A DNA stretch of 64,000 nt from Andrena cerasifolii (GCF_050908995.1 NC_135126.1:8680001-8744000), one strand, 5' to 3'; numbered from the stretch's first letter, positions 10,501 to 21,506 are shown. Translations and numbers: made by a program. Notes: generated by a model not told the origin, from the letters alone.

Positions 10501-12581
10501 CGAAAGGATATTCAACGCGCTGAGATTGTTCACGTCGCAAAGCTACATCGACGCGTCGGAGTTTTACAAGTACGTTGCTTGTTAAATCGTCGAGCGATTT
10601 GTTACGGAGGGAAAGCTGCTGTCGCCACTTACTACACTGTCTCGCGTCACCGTAGATCGGTCCTTCCCTCGGCACAGCAAGTCCAGTCGTTCCCGTTCCC
10701 GCCGAGATCACCGTCGCCGGTGGAAGGGAACCCCGACAACCAGATGGAGAACGACGTCCAGGACACGTACGCGGAGAACGATCCCGATATAATAGGCCCC
10801 GGCAACTCTAGGCGTAGCTCCGACCTCGACAGTCCCGAGCTCAACTGGAAAGCACAAAAAACTGCACAAGAGGTAGATCTACGTGACCAGCGTTGCGCAC
10901 CTCCGTCGGTTATTATATCCTACTCCTTTCAACCAGGTCTACGACAGCTTGCAAGACCCCCCGTCATCCCCGTTGTTACTCAAGCATCACAATCCGACCA
11001 ACTGCATGAGCGATCCAAGTGTCATGAGGACGTCACAGGTAGGGAGACTCTGTAACTAATCGGATTAACTGTCGATATCGTCGGTCTGATAAAAACTATT
11101 TCCAGGACATTCTGAACAGTATCGAGCAGAGGACGAATCCCATGCAAAGGTTGAACGGGCTGCACGAGCTGAACGAGCTCGATGACGATGACTCGCTGAG
11201 GTGGGCGTCCAGCTTGCATTGTATCTAGCGATTTTATTTGCCACGGAGGAGTCTGGCACGTCGATCGATCATCTTGTTTTATAGGAAACGGAACAATGAT
11301 GGCTACTACGCTGTTCTGAAGGAGAACGCTTTCATCGCGAATTTCAACCTGAACGATTACAATGATATCAGCCCTGGGTGTCGTCGCGGGCCCCAGGCAC
11401 CGGAACCAGAGCCTCCGCCGGATGAATCGGACGAGCCTGAAGAAACGCCTATCGCCGGTCACGTCTGTATCGGCGTCGAATACGACAGATGGATTACGCG
11501 AGGGAATGACAACGAGTGTTGGTTGGTAGTCAGTGTCCTCGAGGCAAGAGATCTTATTACGTCGGACAGTCAACCCGCTCGAGACACATTTGCTAGGTTC
11601 GATTCTACCATGACAAGCACACCGAGCGAGACGCGAGGCCCGATTAACAAGGAGCACTTGCTGTTTCAGAGTATGTTTACTGCCCGAAAGGCAGAAGCAC
11701 GTGCAAACTAGGATATACAGAGAATGCCCGTCGCCCAGTTACCAGGAGAAGTTCTTCTTCCCTCTGGGTAGCGTTCCTATAGTCAGGACTCTTCTCGTCG
11801 AGGTAAGTACCGACGAGAATCAATAGAATTAAGCGGAATCATCCTCCACGATTAATTACAATAATCCGCGCATGGGATCTCCAAGGTGTATTCCGATAAC
11901 ACCGGTATCGGCGGAGGTGCATCCCTGATCGGGGAAGCTACCTTAAGACTCGGGCTTCCCCCCAGAGCGCCAGCCACCACCTGGCTACCTCTCATAACGT
12001 CAACCCCGCGACTGGGTGAACTGATGTTCTCTTTGAGCTATTTATTAACCACCGAGACGCTCACCCTGGTCGTCGTGGAAGCCAAGAATCTGCGTGGCGC
12101 TGGTACAGTACCTGGGGACTTCTTCGTCGAGGTACGTTAATAAAACGGCCTACCAGCAGAATTGCGCGTAAACATGCATATTTCTCGTGTCGCGAAGGTG
12201 TACTTGCTGCGGCAGGGGCAGGAGCTACAGAAGGAGAATACGTCCGTGAAGAGAAGCGAGAACAGCCCGATCTTCAACGAGGCGATGGTTTTCAACGTGC
12301 CCATGGACATGCTGCAGGTTCTGATAATATCGTTCTGTCGCCCGAGGGCCGAGTTTTATTATACTAACACGTCCCTCCGTTCGCAGGATGTACAGCTAAG
12401 GTTGACCGTGATGGAAACGAGCAGCGAGCAGGGGGTGAATTCGAAAGCGTACCCGGTGGGGCACATCGTCGTCGGTTCGACGTCCACTGGCACCGCCCTC
12501 ACTCATTGGAGTGAGCTGATGCTGGACGGTTGGAGACGTCCAGTCGCCATGTGGCATTCGCTCAGAAGAAGGAGCACGTAA
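6005..12581 (+). CDS. Syt12: Synaptotagmin-family protein, best match synaptotagmin-12 (12 coding exons, 910 aa)
   Basis: Join 6005-6084, 7965-8064, 8134-8267, 9571-10569, 10656-10872, 10937-11038, 11106-11200, 11285-11596, 11670-11802, 11886-12131, 12198-12317, 12387-12581. This totals 2733 nt with every intron GT..AG and every phase consistent. The protein has a membrane segment at about residues 3-25, then cysteines 25, 29 and 43 as possible acylation sites. A proline-rich, then serine/asparagine-rich linker runs to about residue 630. C2A covers about 635-760 and C2B about 766-910. C2B ends in WHSL (902-905), the WHxL motif typical of synaptotagmin C2B domains. C2A keeps D670 and D676, but its third loop lacks the Asp cluster. 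C2B keeps only D802, and its third loop reads METSSEQ. Calcium-independent membrane binding or trafficking is therefore expected, as known for synaptotagmin-12. Other divergent synaptotagmins (alpha, beta, 14) are less likely because of the long linker and the C2B tail. The start ATG follows an in-frame TGA at 5963 and has A at -3 and G at +4. Confidence 0.85.
7210..7302. repeat. Nested inverted repeat (possible RNA hairpin) in intron 1
   Basis: Outer arms ATTAGGTGGGA (7210-7220) and TCCCACCTAAT (7292-7302) are perfectly complementary over 11 bp. Inside them TAAAGGCA (7240-7247) pairs with TGCCTTTA (7275-7282). The arms are arranged in the right order to fold as one two-part stem of about 93 nt. 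It may be a miniature transposon relic or a structured intronic RNA. Nothing in the sequence decides between these. Confidence 0.5.
7506..7551. repeat. (CT)n microsatellite
   Basis: An almost uninterrupted CT dinucleotide tract of about 46 bp with one extra T near its start. It lies in intron 1 of the synaptotagmin gene. Confidence 0.95.
7965..8064 (+). CDS. Syt12: Synaptotagmin exon 2: juxtamembrane, tryptophan-rich
   Basis: Completes the split Arg codon 27 and encodes residues to 60. The segment is unusually rich in tryptophan (W32, W34, W40, W46, W52, W54) and carries Cys29 and Cys43 just after the membrane anchor. Cysteines here are commonly palmitoylated in synaptotagmins. The exon ends in phase 0 at GAG AAG|GTACAG. 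Confidence 0.82.
8134..8267 (+). CDS. Syt12: Synaptotagmin exon 3: start of the cytosolic linker
   Basis: Follows a 69-bp intron with acceptor ATTTGCAG. It encodes residues 61-104 plus two bases of codon 105, including a VGLVKAQHPTAQ stretch and a C-terminal DFTR. No known domain is present. The donor ACCAG|GTACAG is strong, and the phase-2 end matches exon 4. Confidence 0.8.
8268..9570 (+). other. Synaptotagmin intron 3 (1303 bp)
   Basis: Intron between exons 3 and 4, AT-rich in places. From 9452 an open frame with its own ATG runs without a stop through the exon 4 acceptor into exon 4. It could give an alternative N-terminus without the membrane anchor if transcription started inside this intron. 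Nothing else was recognised. Confidence 0.7.
9571..10569 (+). CDS. Syt12: Synaptotagmin exon 4: large proline- and serine-rich linker
   Basis: The largest exon, 999 nt, encodes residues 105-437 plus two bases of codon 438. Its first part is proline-rich (TIPPQPLRPAPQPRP and similar runs). A low-complexity region rich in Ser, Asn and Gln follows, then a run of prolines (VPPPPAPPDP) near residue 390. No folded domain is recognised, so it is probably intrinsically disordered. The donor is ACAA|GTACGT; an unspliced read-through reaches a stop 13 codons later or sooner, so splicing is required. Acceptor ACATTTACAG. Confidence 0.82.
10656..10872 (+). CDS. Syt12: Synaptotagmin exon 5: linker
   Basis: Completes the split Lys codon 438 and encodes residues to 510. 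It contains a proline/serine run (FPFPPRSPSPVEG) and an acidic stretch (NDVQDTYAENDPD), then SRRSSDLDSPE, which offers basophilic and proline-directed kinase-type sites. Ends in phase 0 at CAA GAG|GTAGAT. Role inferred as a flexible regulatory linker. Confidence 0.8.
10937..11038 (+). CDS. Syt12: Synaptotagmin exon 6: linker
   Basis: A 102-nt in-phase exon (residues 511-544) beginning VYDSLQDPPSSP and ending VMRTSQ. Both ends are phase 0, so skipping would preserve the frame; it could be a cassette exon. Acceptor TTTCAACCAG, donor CACAG|GTAGGG. Confidence 0.78.
11106..11200 (+). CDS. Syt12: Synaptotagmin exon 7: linker, acidic end
   Basis: Encodes residues 545-575 plus two bases of codon 576. 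Starts DILNSIEQRTNP and ends with a short acidic run ELDDDDSLR. Acceptor ATTTCCAG, donor TGAG|GTGGGC. Confidence 0.78.
11285..11596 (+). CDS. Syt12: Synaptotagmin exon 8: end of linker and first half of C2A
   Basis: Encodes residues 576-679 plus two bases of codon 680. An acidic proline-rich spacer (EPEPPPDESDEPEE, residues about 616-629) precedes the start of C2A at about residue 635. The strands CIGVEYDRW and CWLVVSVLEARDL are typical of C2 domains. D670 and D676 occupy the first-loop calcium-ligand positions, but the usual SDPYV sequence is RDTFA. Confidence 0.83.
11670..11802 (+). CDS. Syt12: Synaptotagmin exon 9: C2A middle
   Basis: Completes Arg680 and continues VCLLPERQKHVQTRIYRE to LLVE (residue 724). 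This matches the C2A core pattern YLLPDKKxxxxTKxxRxxxxPxFxExFxF. The family NPxFNE motif is SPSYQE here, another divergence in the calcium-binding face. The donor GAG|GTAAGT is a perfect consensus. Confidence 0.85.
11886..12131 (+). CDS. Syt12: Synaptotagmin exon 10: end of C2A and start of C2B
   Basis: Encodes residues 725-806. The C2A third loop is VYSDNTGIGGGASLIGEA instead of the family's multi-aspartate loop. C2B begins with RLGELMFSLSYL, a strong synaptotagmin family signature, followed by LTLVVVEAKNL. The first C2B loop is RGAGTVPGDFFVEV, retaining only one candidate ligand (D802). Confidence 0.86.
12198..12317 (+). CDS. Syt12: Synaptotagmin exon 11: C2B middle
   Basis: Residues 807-846. 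VYLLRQGQELQKENTSVKR corresponds to the C2B polybasic strand, here with fewer lysines than in classical synaptotagmins. SPIFNEAMVFNVP is the canonical NPxFNE-type strand. Phase 0 at both ends. Confidence 0.85.
12387..12581 (+). CDS. Syt12: Synaptotagmin exon 12: C2B end, WHxL motif and stop
   Basis: Residues 847-910 and TAA at 12579-12581. VQLRLTVMETSSEQ lacks the third-loop aspartates. GHIVVGSTSTGTALTHW and the terminal AMWHSLRRRST match the closing strands and C-terminal helix of synaptotagmin C2B. The WHSL tetrapeptide is the WHxL motif implicated in vesicle docking in this family. Confidence 0.86.
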   Translation, partial: DVQLRLTVMETSSEQGVNSKAYPVGHIVVGSTSTGTALTHWSELMLDGWRRPVAMWHSLRRRST

Positions 12582-15500
12582 GCGACGGCAATGGAGCAAT
12601 CAGACGCTGTGCCAGGTTTAAAGTACCTATACATGGAGAGCCGGCAATGCTATACCGGTCTTGTGTGTAATTATACATCTCGTTGCTAGCGGCGGAGATG
12701 AGATTGCTAAGTTCTAGCCGTTACGTTTCGCCAACATTACGAATCGAACAGTCTCGTATGTGTTTCGTCAAAGATGTGGGAGCCACAGGGTGCTGGCGTG
12801 TTTAAGGCCTCAAAGCAAACTAAAAAGATTTTCTATCGATGTTATAACTACTTGTAAGTATTCCTCCGTGTCTAAGGCATTCCACATTCGACCGTTCTCC
12901 TCCACGTTGCAACGGAGGTGACCACCCCCTCTCGCTGCGTACGTGGTAGGAAAGAAGAAAAACGAGCGACTTACGATCCACCAAATCGTTACCGACTCAA
13001 TGGTATGCGTTTCAATGTCGACCTCGTATCCTGTCGTACGTGTCCTAAATGGAAATGCATGATAACGTTGTTTCATCTAATTGTAAGACTCTAAAAGACG
13101 GCTCCGTGGCTAAAGCCCAGGGACGTTCGGCTGAGCGAATTGGTGCGGGAAGCCTACCGTAAACGGACCGTAAGCGGGCACGCGTAGAGCACGGAGCTGG
13201 TATCAATCATTTTCAGACTGATGTACCGATATGAAAATCACCAAGTTTAGGCACAAATCGTTTCGCAGACCCCCCGGGTCCGCATCGTCGTTCACATCGT
13301 GTGCCCCTCCCGCGAGGAAGGTTCGAGCGGGCTTTGTGACGACCGTGACGTTCCCTCACACGCGACGCTCAAATATTTATATCGATATTTTATATAATAT
13401 ACGACCGGCAAACGTCAGGGCCAAGGGGCACGGTCATTCTGCCCTTTTTTTGTATCCGTTTCGTTCGTTGTCGACGGATTGTGAAAAGCGAGGTAAAGAG
13501 AATGAAAGCGCACGGATAACGGAGGAGTCAGGGAAACTAGTGAAATTAAAACGGCGTTTGGTTTTCTGGCGCGAACGTGTACGTAGATCGATTCCAATCG
13601 CGCCGATCTTAATCGAACCTTCCTTACGTGTATAGAAATTGCATTCAACCATTCCGTGTGTGTCGCATCGGTATGTAAGGTGAACGGTTACATAGAAAGG
13701 CATGTTAAGTCACTATTCCTTTACCGAACAAGCGAATTCGTTTCTCATTTAACGCCAGAATCTTTTCTTATTGCACTCGCGATTGCCCATGGAAGTTGCT
13801 CGCTTCCGTATTGTCTTACGATCTTTCGTTTCCTTTAGTGCAACGTACCACCTCGATCTCGCTCGTCGGCTCTCCGGCCACGAGGTTTACGGTCCGATGA
13901 ATGGAACGGGGAGATGATAGGGAAACGAATCGACGACTCGATGCATCGTCTGGTCGATGAATTTACGAACGACGGAGGCTCTGGTTCGGGGCCTCGTCGA
14001 AATGTAAATGTTGTTGTTCCCAATGGACTGTTAATGTTTGTACAGAGTTTATTGACGACGTACACGACGTGCAGAGCATTCAGTTCGAAACGTGGACGAT
14101 CGATGCCCGATTGCGTTACACTCCCTCCTAACGACACGATCGACGATCATCCTTTCGACCCTTAACGTTCCTTTCTCCATTTCCCCCCGTCACGATCTGC
14201 CTTCTCTTACCCATCGTTTCATCCACCTCTTATTCCTCCTACGCGACAGTAATTGGCGCTCGACCGAACTATACACACAATCTTCGAGCAATGCAGGGTC
14301 GATGCAAAACTGCTGCCGGTTGTTTGTGACGCGAGGTAAAGTTTAACGATGAACTCCTTGCGTCGACTTTTCATCCTAAAGATTGCCTCACTGGCGCGCG
14401 TTAACAATCCCGCTGGTCGTTCGAGGCTACGATTACGTTGCTGCCAGTGGTGATAACGCGATTATTGCTGGTAATTCAATGTATACTGCCATTTAATTGA
14501 AACCACTTACGCGCAGGCTTTGCTTTGAACAAATGCGGCTACTTTAAATTTACCACACCTGACGGGATGTTGAAAACATTCGACAGGATTTTTTGGCGGC
14601 TCTTAAAGCTCCTCTTCGTTACCCACGCTATCCCCGAATTGGAACTGTTCGATGACAATTGGATGCGCGCCGCGTTCCTTTGAAACGTCAGATTAGGGTT
14701 TGCGTTCCGTTTGAAATGGCAAATCTCGCATGGATCACGACCAACGGGATCGTCGGTGCGAATCGAATGAATTAGATAGCCTTTCGGACCTCATAGTCTA
14801 TTCTATACCTATAAATTTTGTACCTCTTCGTACACGATTAAAAATTTAACAAACTACATCCTTCGTATACAGGCACGTACACGTACACATTTTACATATA
14901 ACCATACACATACACGTGTATATATACATACTACATCTATACATATATTATAGATACCATTACGAGAGAATTTTACACTCTATACTATACATCTTTTGTC
15001 ATAAATGCCGACTATTTCAATCCATACTTATGAACTTATTCAGGTTTTTTCTATCGTCAACTTACTATGGGACTAATATCGCTGAATTCTCATTAACTCC
15101 GTAAATATATTTGTAAAATTTATCCATCGTGGACGATATTGTATCTCTGCATCGTTTCGTGCAAAGTGATCCGCGAGAACGATCGAGATTCATCGAGATT
15201 GATCCCCCTGTTACCGCGGTCTATTCAGATTAAATCTCTCGGCAAAGAGACAAGTTGCGCGTGAAACAGATGTTACTGCACCCTCGTAGCAAGAAGCGCT
15301 AATGCCCTCGAGAGATCCTCGACTCGTAGCATAACCATGAGCCAACCATCCTTCGAATCTAGAAAAGCAAAGTTGAAAGGATCTGTTGACGATCCAAGCA
15401 AATCCAGCTGGTATTCTTTCAATACAATTTCTCTTCGGTTTCAGACGAATTCTAAATAACCACCGATGTCACTCCGATTTCCTAGACAATTACCCATCCT

Positions 15501-15952
15501 CTACTTCCGTCTTATATCATCTCTCTGTGTGCTCTATAATAATGTGTTCGACCCCGAAAGTATTACGCCATCTGCGCAGCCCTAACGTCCAAGCATAGAA
15601 GACTCATGCCCAAGTCCCAGGATCCAGCAAGCAGATCGATCGATCCATTTCTTGCAGCAGATTTCTCTAGATCGAAGATAATCCTATTATCCTACTTTCT
15701 CGCAACCACCAATGCCCAGCGACGAAACGCGATTAATCGAGCCGCCCTCGCGCTCCACTTTGCACTCACGAGACCGTACGTAGTACGTATGTATAATCTG
15801 TATACACGTAAGTCGAATTACCATTTAACACTGTTGTACATCAGCACAAAAACTGATCTTTTATTCTTAATACCTACGTGGCGAACGCTGGCGCGCACCC
15901 GCACACAGGCACGCCCGTGTCACGGCGTTTAACGTGTGCCCGCGTGTCTGTG

Positions 15953-15969
15953 GCGCGCGTGCGCGCACG
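15953..15969. repeat. GC-alternating, Z-DNA-prone tract
   Basis: An alternating purine-pyrimidine GCGCGCGTGCGCGCACG run within a CpG-rich stretch (about 15890-15985). Confidence 0.6.
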
Positions 15970-16129
15970 TTGCGAAGCGTGCTAAGTTTACTGTTAAACT
16001 AAAATATATATTACATACGGCGCAGTACGAAGAGACAGGGGGAGAAGAACATTGAAGACGTTCAATAGCTTGCTTCTCGTTTACCAGAATTTAGTTTTGT
16101 CAGAGGCTAGCTATAGACGAAGTTAAGAG

Positions 16130-16175
16130 AGACAGAGAGAGAGAGAGTGTGTGTATGAGTGTGTGTGTGTGTGTG
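16130..16175. repeat. Compound (GA)n/(GT)n microsatellite
   Basis: Runs of GAGAGA followed by GTGTGT with one ATGA interruption. Purine-rich GA sequence continues more loosely to about 16390. Confidence 0.9.
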
Positions 16176-16400
16176 CATAACCGATATAGGGAGCAGAAAG
16201 GAAGACAGAATGGGAACCAGAGAGGAAGAGAATGCGTGCATGCGTGAGAGAGAAAGAGACGGCGCGATAGAGACACGGGGTGAGAGATTGGGAGAGAATG
16301 AAGGAACGAGAGAACGTACAGGACCCGCGACAGGGGCAGCGCGAAAGATAGCGAGAAAGTGAGTTATAGGAGAAAAAGAAAATAAAAAAGAAAAGAGTGA

Positions 16401-18954
16401 TGATGACAATAATAATGCTATGCGATTCGTACCACAAACACCGTAGTTAACGCTGCAGGTGAATAACAATGATAAGTAGGCTGATGTCTACTAGGAGACT
16501 TCGTTCAGTGGGAAGCGACGTAGCTATAATTTACCAGGGTAACGTTTCCTTCGTTAATTCGTAAACTTGAGCGGTCTCTGAATTGATCGAATTCGTTGAT
16601 TTATCGCTGGGATTAGTAAGCATCTCGGAATGAATCTGTTATTAAACGTACCCCGAGAACTGGGCTGTGTTAAAAAAAAACTGAACAGACGACGATCGAG
16701 GGAAGTGGAGGGGAGCGTCGCGAAGAAATATCATTTTCTTGGCGTAGAGTATTTGTTTGTAACGTGGCAGTTACACCTCGAATATATCGCGCCGTCGTCG
16801 ATTGATTATTTCCCGCGTCCACCTTACAATTAGATTCTGGATGGCGGATAAAATTGCTGCGATTGATTTACGAGATTAAATTCTAATTTGCGATCTCGAT
16901 GGGGAGAAGATTGTGGGACGAATCGCGGCGCGTAGCCGTTGCATGAGTGTACGATTCATACGAAAGAAAAAAAAAAATAATATAAAGTTTAAATTGTTTT
17001 ATATTTTTGTTACGCCTCTCTGTGATATAATAAGGGCACATTCACCTCACCCTGTATATGCATTAATCTTTGTATCTTATTGATTAAGGTGGAAACTTTT
17101 TGAAGAACAATCCTTGCCAAGCCCTTTCTAATTACATTTCGGATCATGCTCGGGCGTACCGCCTGGTTGTAACGTGAAATCAAACCGTGGGGATTTTCAA
17201 CTGACCGCCAATCTACGCGCAACAATCGGTGACACTATTCTACTTAACGGACTTAAGGGAATTGTTAAAGCGTTTACACACTGTAACACAGACTGAGTCC
17301 TTTAAAACAACTACGGAGTATACAAATGCCTACCGATACCAACGCTCTAGGGGATAGAAATATTTCCATCGTGAACAATAATTTTGTTGCTGCGGGAAGA
17401 CAGAATAGTACCAACCAAATTCCTTGAACAGCTGAAAGAAATTGTACCTACGTCATGCGGGGACATATGAGCACGCGAACTTCAACTTTCCATGGAATTT
17501 TATTTTTTAATAATGAAACAACCAAAATCCTGTTGGTCCGCGAAATTGGACGAGGACAACCATCTTTCGAGGTAAAAAGACTATCTCTGATGGTGGTTTT
17601 AATCGATTCAGTCTGACGACTACTTTTTTCAAGAAAAAAAAAGGAAAGCAACTGTAAAGGTGAATTATCCATATACCGTTAAATAGTTGGATTCACCGTG
17701 TGTGTACTTTTGCTCCTCAGTTTCATGATCTCGATGTTATATGTCTATTTAAAAGTATTAGATTTATTGAATGGAAGAACTACATGGGAAATTTGTCTAG
17801 ATTTAAATAATTGATTTTAGCAATAGTAACATATCCCTTAAGATAAGGTACGTTCGAGCTTATGCTTGTGAAAGGAATAACGTGTATCTTGTTACACATT
17901 GCATTGTACTGTACTAATTATAAACCGATTGAAAAGAAAGAAGAAAAGAGCGACCTTACATTAAAACTGTGAAAAGGAATATATTACACGTGAGAACGTT
18001 ACTCGCTATGCAAACGTGTAAGTAAAATACACGGAGAATCGCGAACTATAAGCTATACATGATCGTTGTTGATCATGGTTCCAGGTTCTACCTACAACAT
18101 TCGAAAGAAATATATGTAAACTAACAACTGACCGTTTCCAATTCGTAATTGAACAAGCTGGAAAGTTTCAGAAAACTGATCGCCCAATATTTTTCAAATT
18201 CAAATACATTTGCCGGCGCCACTCGCGTAAAACGACATCTCTGATGTTTTCACAGAGTTAGAAGTTGCTCGAATGAATTTTTATTGAAACAGGCTATTTG
18301 AATGAAGTTTCTTTGATTTTATGAACAAAGTGGATAATCTTTGCTTAGGAAGAAAGAATATTTGTCCAGAATATTTCGTATTTTTTTATATTTTGTTTTG
18401 TAATTACATATCTATCGAAGGTATTTGTTGCAACCTGTAACTAAAATATTGCTGGCAGCGACATTTCGAAATCCAGCGCGGGCAACTTATAACGCTACAC
18501 CGAAAAAGATCTCACAGGCAAAAAATAAGGGACAAAATTTTCATTCGAATAAATTCTGGTGCAAATCGAAAATAAAAATGTACTCTTCACGTATGAATAA
18601 ATTTTCAAGTCCTGTTCATTATTCGAAATGAAATTTTATAACCTTACAATTCCCTGCCGCGAATATGATTCCGCTAAAAATATCATTAAAATTACCTTAC
18701 TGTGGAAAGCCGGTTCCATCTTCTAAAACAACGATTGTAATACACGCCACAACTGCAAAAATAGAAAAAAAAATGTACAAAAAACGCAGACATGTTAAAA
18801 ATATAATTTGATTCACTGATTCGCAAATTGAAAATTCAATGTAATATTGAGTCGCGCCGATACAGGGCTTTAGAGAGCCCTTACCATTTCCGTGGCGTCG
18901 TATGCAACGCATTCAGAGGGAGATTCTATCGCAATCCTACTAGCATAGACGAGA
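16401..18954. other. Intergenic region, no gene seen
   Basis: Mostly AT-rich sequence with A runs at about 16672-16680 and 16966-16976 and several AATAAA-like words around 18545-18605. Open frames are short and resemble nothing recognised. A diverged extra copy of the terminal motif of the next element lies at 18881-18909 (TTACCATTTCCGTGGCG then TATGCAACG). Confidence 0.6.
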
Positions 18955-19931
18955 TATAGGATAGACCACACGATACATTTTTTTGTCACCGGTTTGTGGG
19001 GTCCAGGACCTTATTACCATTTTAGTGTCGCATGCAACGTTACCGGTGAAGTCTCGAAACAGATTGCAATGCTACGCGTGGTAGGAATTAGAATTCAGCA
19101 CGTGTAAAACTAGGTCATTCGAAACCCGCGATTTACAAATGTAAATTATAAATGAAAAAAAAAATTATAAATGTAAATCGAATACATTTTAACCTTGCTG
19201 TCCTATTCGGGTTTATTTAACGCAAAACGAATTTATTTAACATAAAAATTTATATAAATAACATTATTTGTGATAGACATGCTTTCATGATGTAACGTGG
19301 AATACCGCGCCAAGGAATTGTAACATGGTATATTTCGAAAAGGTGCTGAAACAGAGAGGACTTTAAAAATTGTCCAAAACCCATCAGTTCCAGTATCTCG
19401 CTGAAATATTCCAATTTGCACTTATCCTTCTATCTTACTGTATTCAGAAATACATACAGAAATCTTTTTCTCTTCACAGAATCTCGCTGAAATATTTAAA
19501 GTATTTTTCCCCTTTTGTTTCATTTATTTATCTTAAGTAGTAACCGAGAAAAAAGATGGCAAATTTAAAGGCTTTAACCCCTATATTATCCTTAAACGAG
19601 AAGGTAGAGATCTGAAATTTCACAGAATGGTGTTTCAGCTGAGCAACAATGTTTAGCAAAGAATAACAGCAAGATTTGCCATTGGGGCCGTTTGCTCGTG
19701 CTTACCTTGCTACACTCTTTATGAAAATAAGTACAAATGGTGTTTCTATAAATATATTTTAAATGTTTTCGATATGATTTATTTTTAATTCCTACCACTT
19801 GTAGCATTGTAATCTTATTTTAGACTTAATCGATAAGGTTGGGTGTGACACGAAAATGGTAAGGAGGCTCGGGAGCTCCCCGGAGCGTGTGACACAAAAT
19901 TACACTGCGTGATCGCTAGGTCTATCCTATA
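18955..19931. mobile_element. Decayed inverted-repeat transposable element (about 1 kb)
   Basis: The arms begin with an identical 13-mer, TATAGGATAGACC at 18955-18967 and its reverse complement at 19919-19931. They remain alignable, with gaps, for about 85 bp to 19039 and 19845. Both then contain TTACCATTTT followed by GTGTCG or GTGTCA. The roughly 800-bp interior is AT-rich without a recognisable transposase. The outward arm sequence also forms a small local hairpin (GGTCTATCC at 19919-19927 with GGATAGACC at 19948-19956). The transposon superfamily is not identified. Confidence 0.55.
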
Positions 19932-20990
19932 CTTGGTCTGTGCTATCGGATAGACCTCTGTGCGAGGTACACTCGCCTGTGACATTTACCATTGGATGGT
20001 TTTACAATTCCATCGCAAGGTGGCTGCACTAAGCTATTTAGCAAAATTGAAGCCGTTTTCTGCATCTGTGATTGCGAAAGTTGATGGATTCTTTGTACGA
20101 ATAGTACAATGTATAATTGAATAGCAAATTCACTGCACTAGCCACACTGATAATGTGGTACTTGAAGAGATAACTGTAAGGTGCCAAGCAAAAGGGCGTT
20201 GTTTATTATCACAGAAAGGGAAGTGTACAGTCGGGCTTCTGTTCAGCTGGCGGATATAATATTCAAATATTGTTTGATACGAGTTATCAAGAGCTTAAGA
20301 CGTTCCCTTCGCATAAGTTTCATTTGGCTTTCACACGAAGCACAAGATTTTCATGAAAATTGAACGAGAGTAGATAGTAACTTAAATCAGAATAATCTAT
20401 AATTAACCGAACTGGAGTGTTAAATTTACAAAATGGAGGAATACTGTTATGAATTTGAAACATCCACAATAATTCATCTTACTAGTGACATCATGGGGAT
20501 TTTTTGCACAACTATGAGTCACTCATTTCTAAGTCATTCAACGCATTTATTCGCCAGCTATTTTTACATTTCACGCGTGTAACCGCAACATGAATTAGTC
20601 TTTTCCTAGTAAATTAATCACGTTCGATAAGCGAACAAATCCCCATACAATGAAAGTCATTTCTAGTATACCAAGCACACGTTCTTTACTCAGAACCCTT
20701 TCCAGAAACCGACATTAAAAGAAAGAACATCCTCCATTCCACTTACCCACAATATCAAAATAGATAAATGAAAAGACTCGAGTGCTCGTGGAAACCGATA
20801 TGCAATTGCATTGCTTTCCCATCGCGTACACGTAACGCCAGTCAGTTCGCGTTTGTATTAAAAAGTCGAGGGAATACACAAAGCGAAGATCTTAAATTCA
20901 ATCCATCGCCCGCTTAAAACCTACGTAAACAAGTAACCAACATTATAGGTTAAGTATTGTTAGTAACCAACCTGTATATCAGCGCCCAAA
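19932..20990. other. Intergenic region upstream of the signal-peptide gene
   Basis: No gene is recognised. Sequence is moderately AT-rich, with short frames only. An arthropod-type initiator word (TCAGTT) lies near 20840 but without other core-promoter support. Confidence 0.5.
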
Positions 20991-21506
20991 GTGTGTTAAA
21001 AGATTCATGCACTGTAGACGAAAGAACAAGGGTACAACTTCAATAATTGCTACGCCTAAATCGTGTAGCGTTCACGCGAAATCGCACTACGGGAATACAC
21101 ACCGCTTTCGCGCGCGCACGCGCGGATGCAGGCTCGAATGTGGGTTCACGTCCGTGCACGCTGGCGGGCATGTGTTGAGTTCGACAGGCTGCAACACGCC
21201 GTGCCGTCGATCGCGCAACCGGTCCGCGCAGGTCCCCGTATTAAGCCGGGGGCGCGATTCTGTCTCCACTCTTCGGATACCACGCGCGTTCGTCCTCTCA
21301 GTTTGTATTCGGTATCCACCTCGTATCGGTGGATGCGTTCGCTTCTTAATCGCAACGAGGCCTATCGCTCGCGTGTCGCGTAAAACACCAGTCCAGCCGC
21401 GCTCATCCCGCCGATCACTGATCCCAGCGAGCGAGTAGAAGAGGGAACGACGACAGTAGTGCCAATTGTGCCGTTTGTTTGACAGTGGTTTTGAAAGGAG
21501 AGCAAG
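20991..21506 (+). promoter_or_regulatory. Putative promoter/5' UTR of the signal-peptide gene
   Basis: Placed by position immediately upstream of the ATG at 21507. The interval is much more CpG-rich than its surroundings, with a CGCGCGCGCACGCGCGG tract at about 21109-21125. It contains the arthropod initiator word TCAGT at 21298-21302. No TATA box at a fitting distance and no convincing DPE were found, so the start site is not fixed. Frames on both strands here look like by-products of CpG-rich composition. Confidence 0.35.

Larger units (their letters stand above)
12582..16400 (+). other. Probable long 3' UTR and downstream flank of the synaptotagmin gene
   Basis: No coding signal is convincing. 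By eye there is no AATAAA between the stop codon and 16381-16386, where one occurs in an A-rich setting. Weaker ATTAAA hexamers occur near 13545, 14839 and 15230. An AT-rich, TA/TG alternating stretch lies at about 14790-15110 and contains a Pumilio-type TGTATATA near 14916. A long 3' UTR is common in insect neuronal genes, but the true end cannot be set from sequence alone. Confidence 0.35.

Noticed and set aside
16107..16469. Minus-strand Ser/Leu/His-Thr repeat frames
   Set aside because: Translations of the GA/GT microsatellite and purine-rich flank.
21007..21438. 143-codon frame and its antisense partner just upstream of the signal-peptide exon
   Set aside because: Both lie in a CpG-rich putative promoter, are Arg/Cys-rich without domains, and are out of frame with the downstream ATG.
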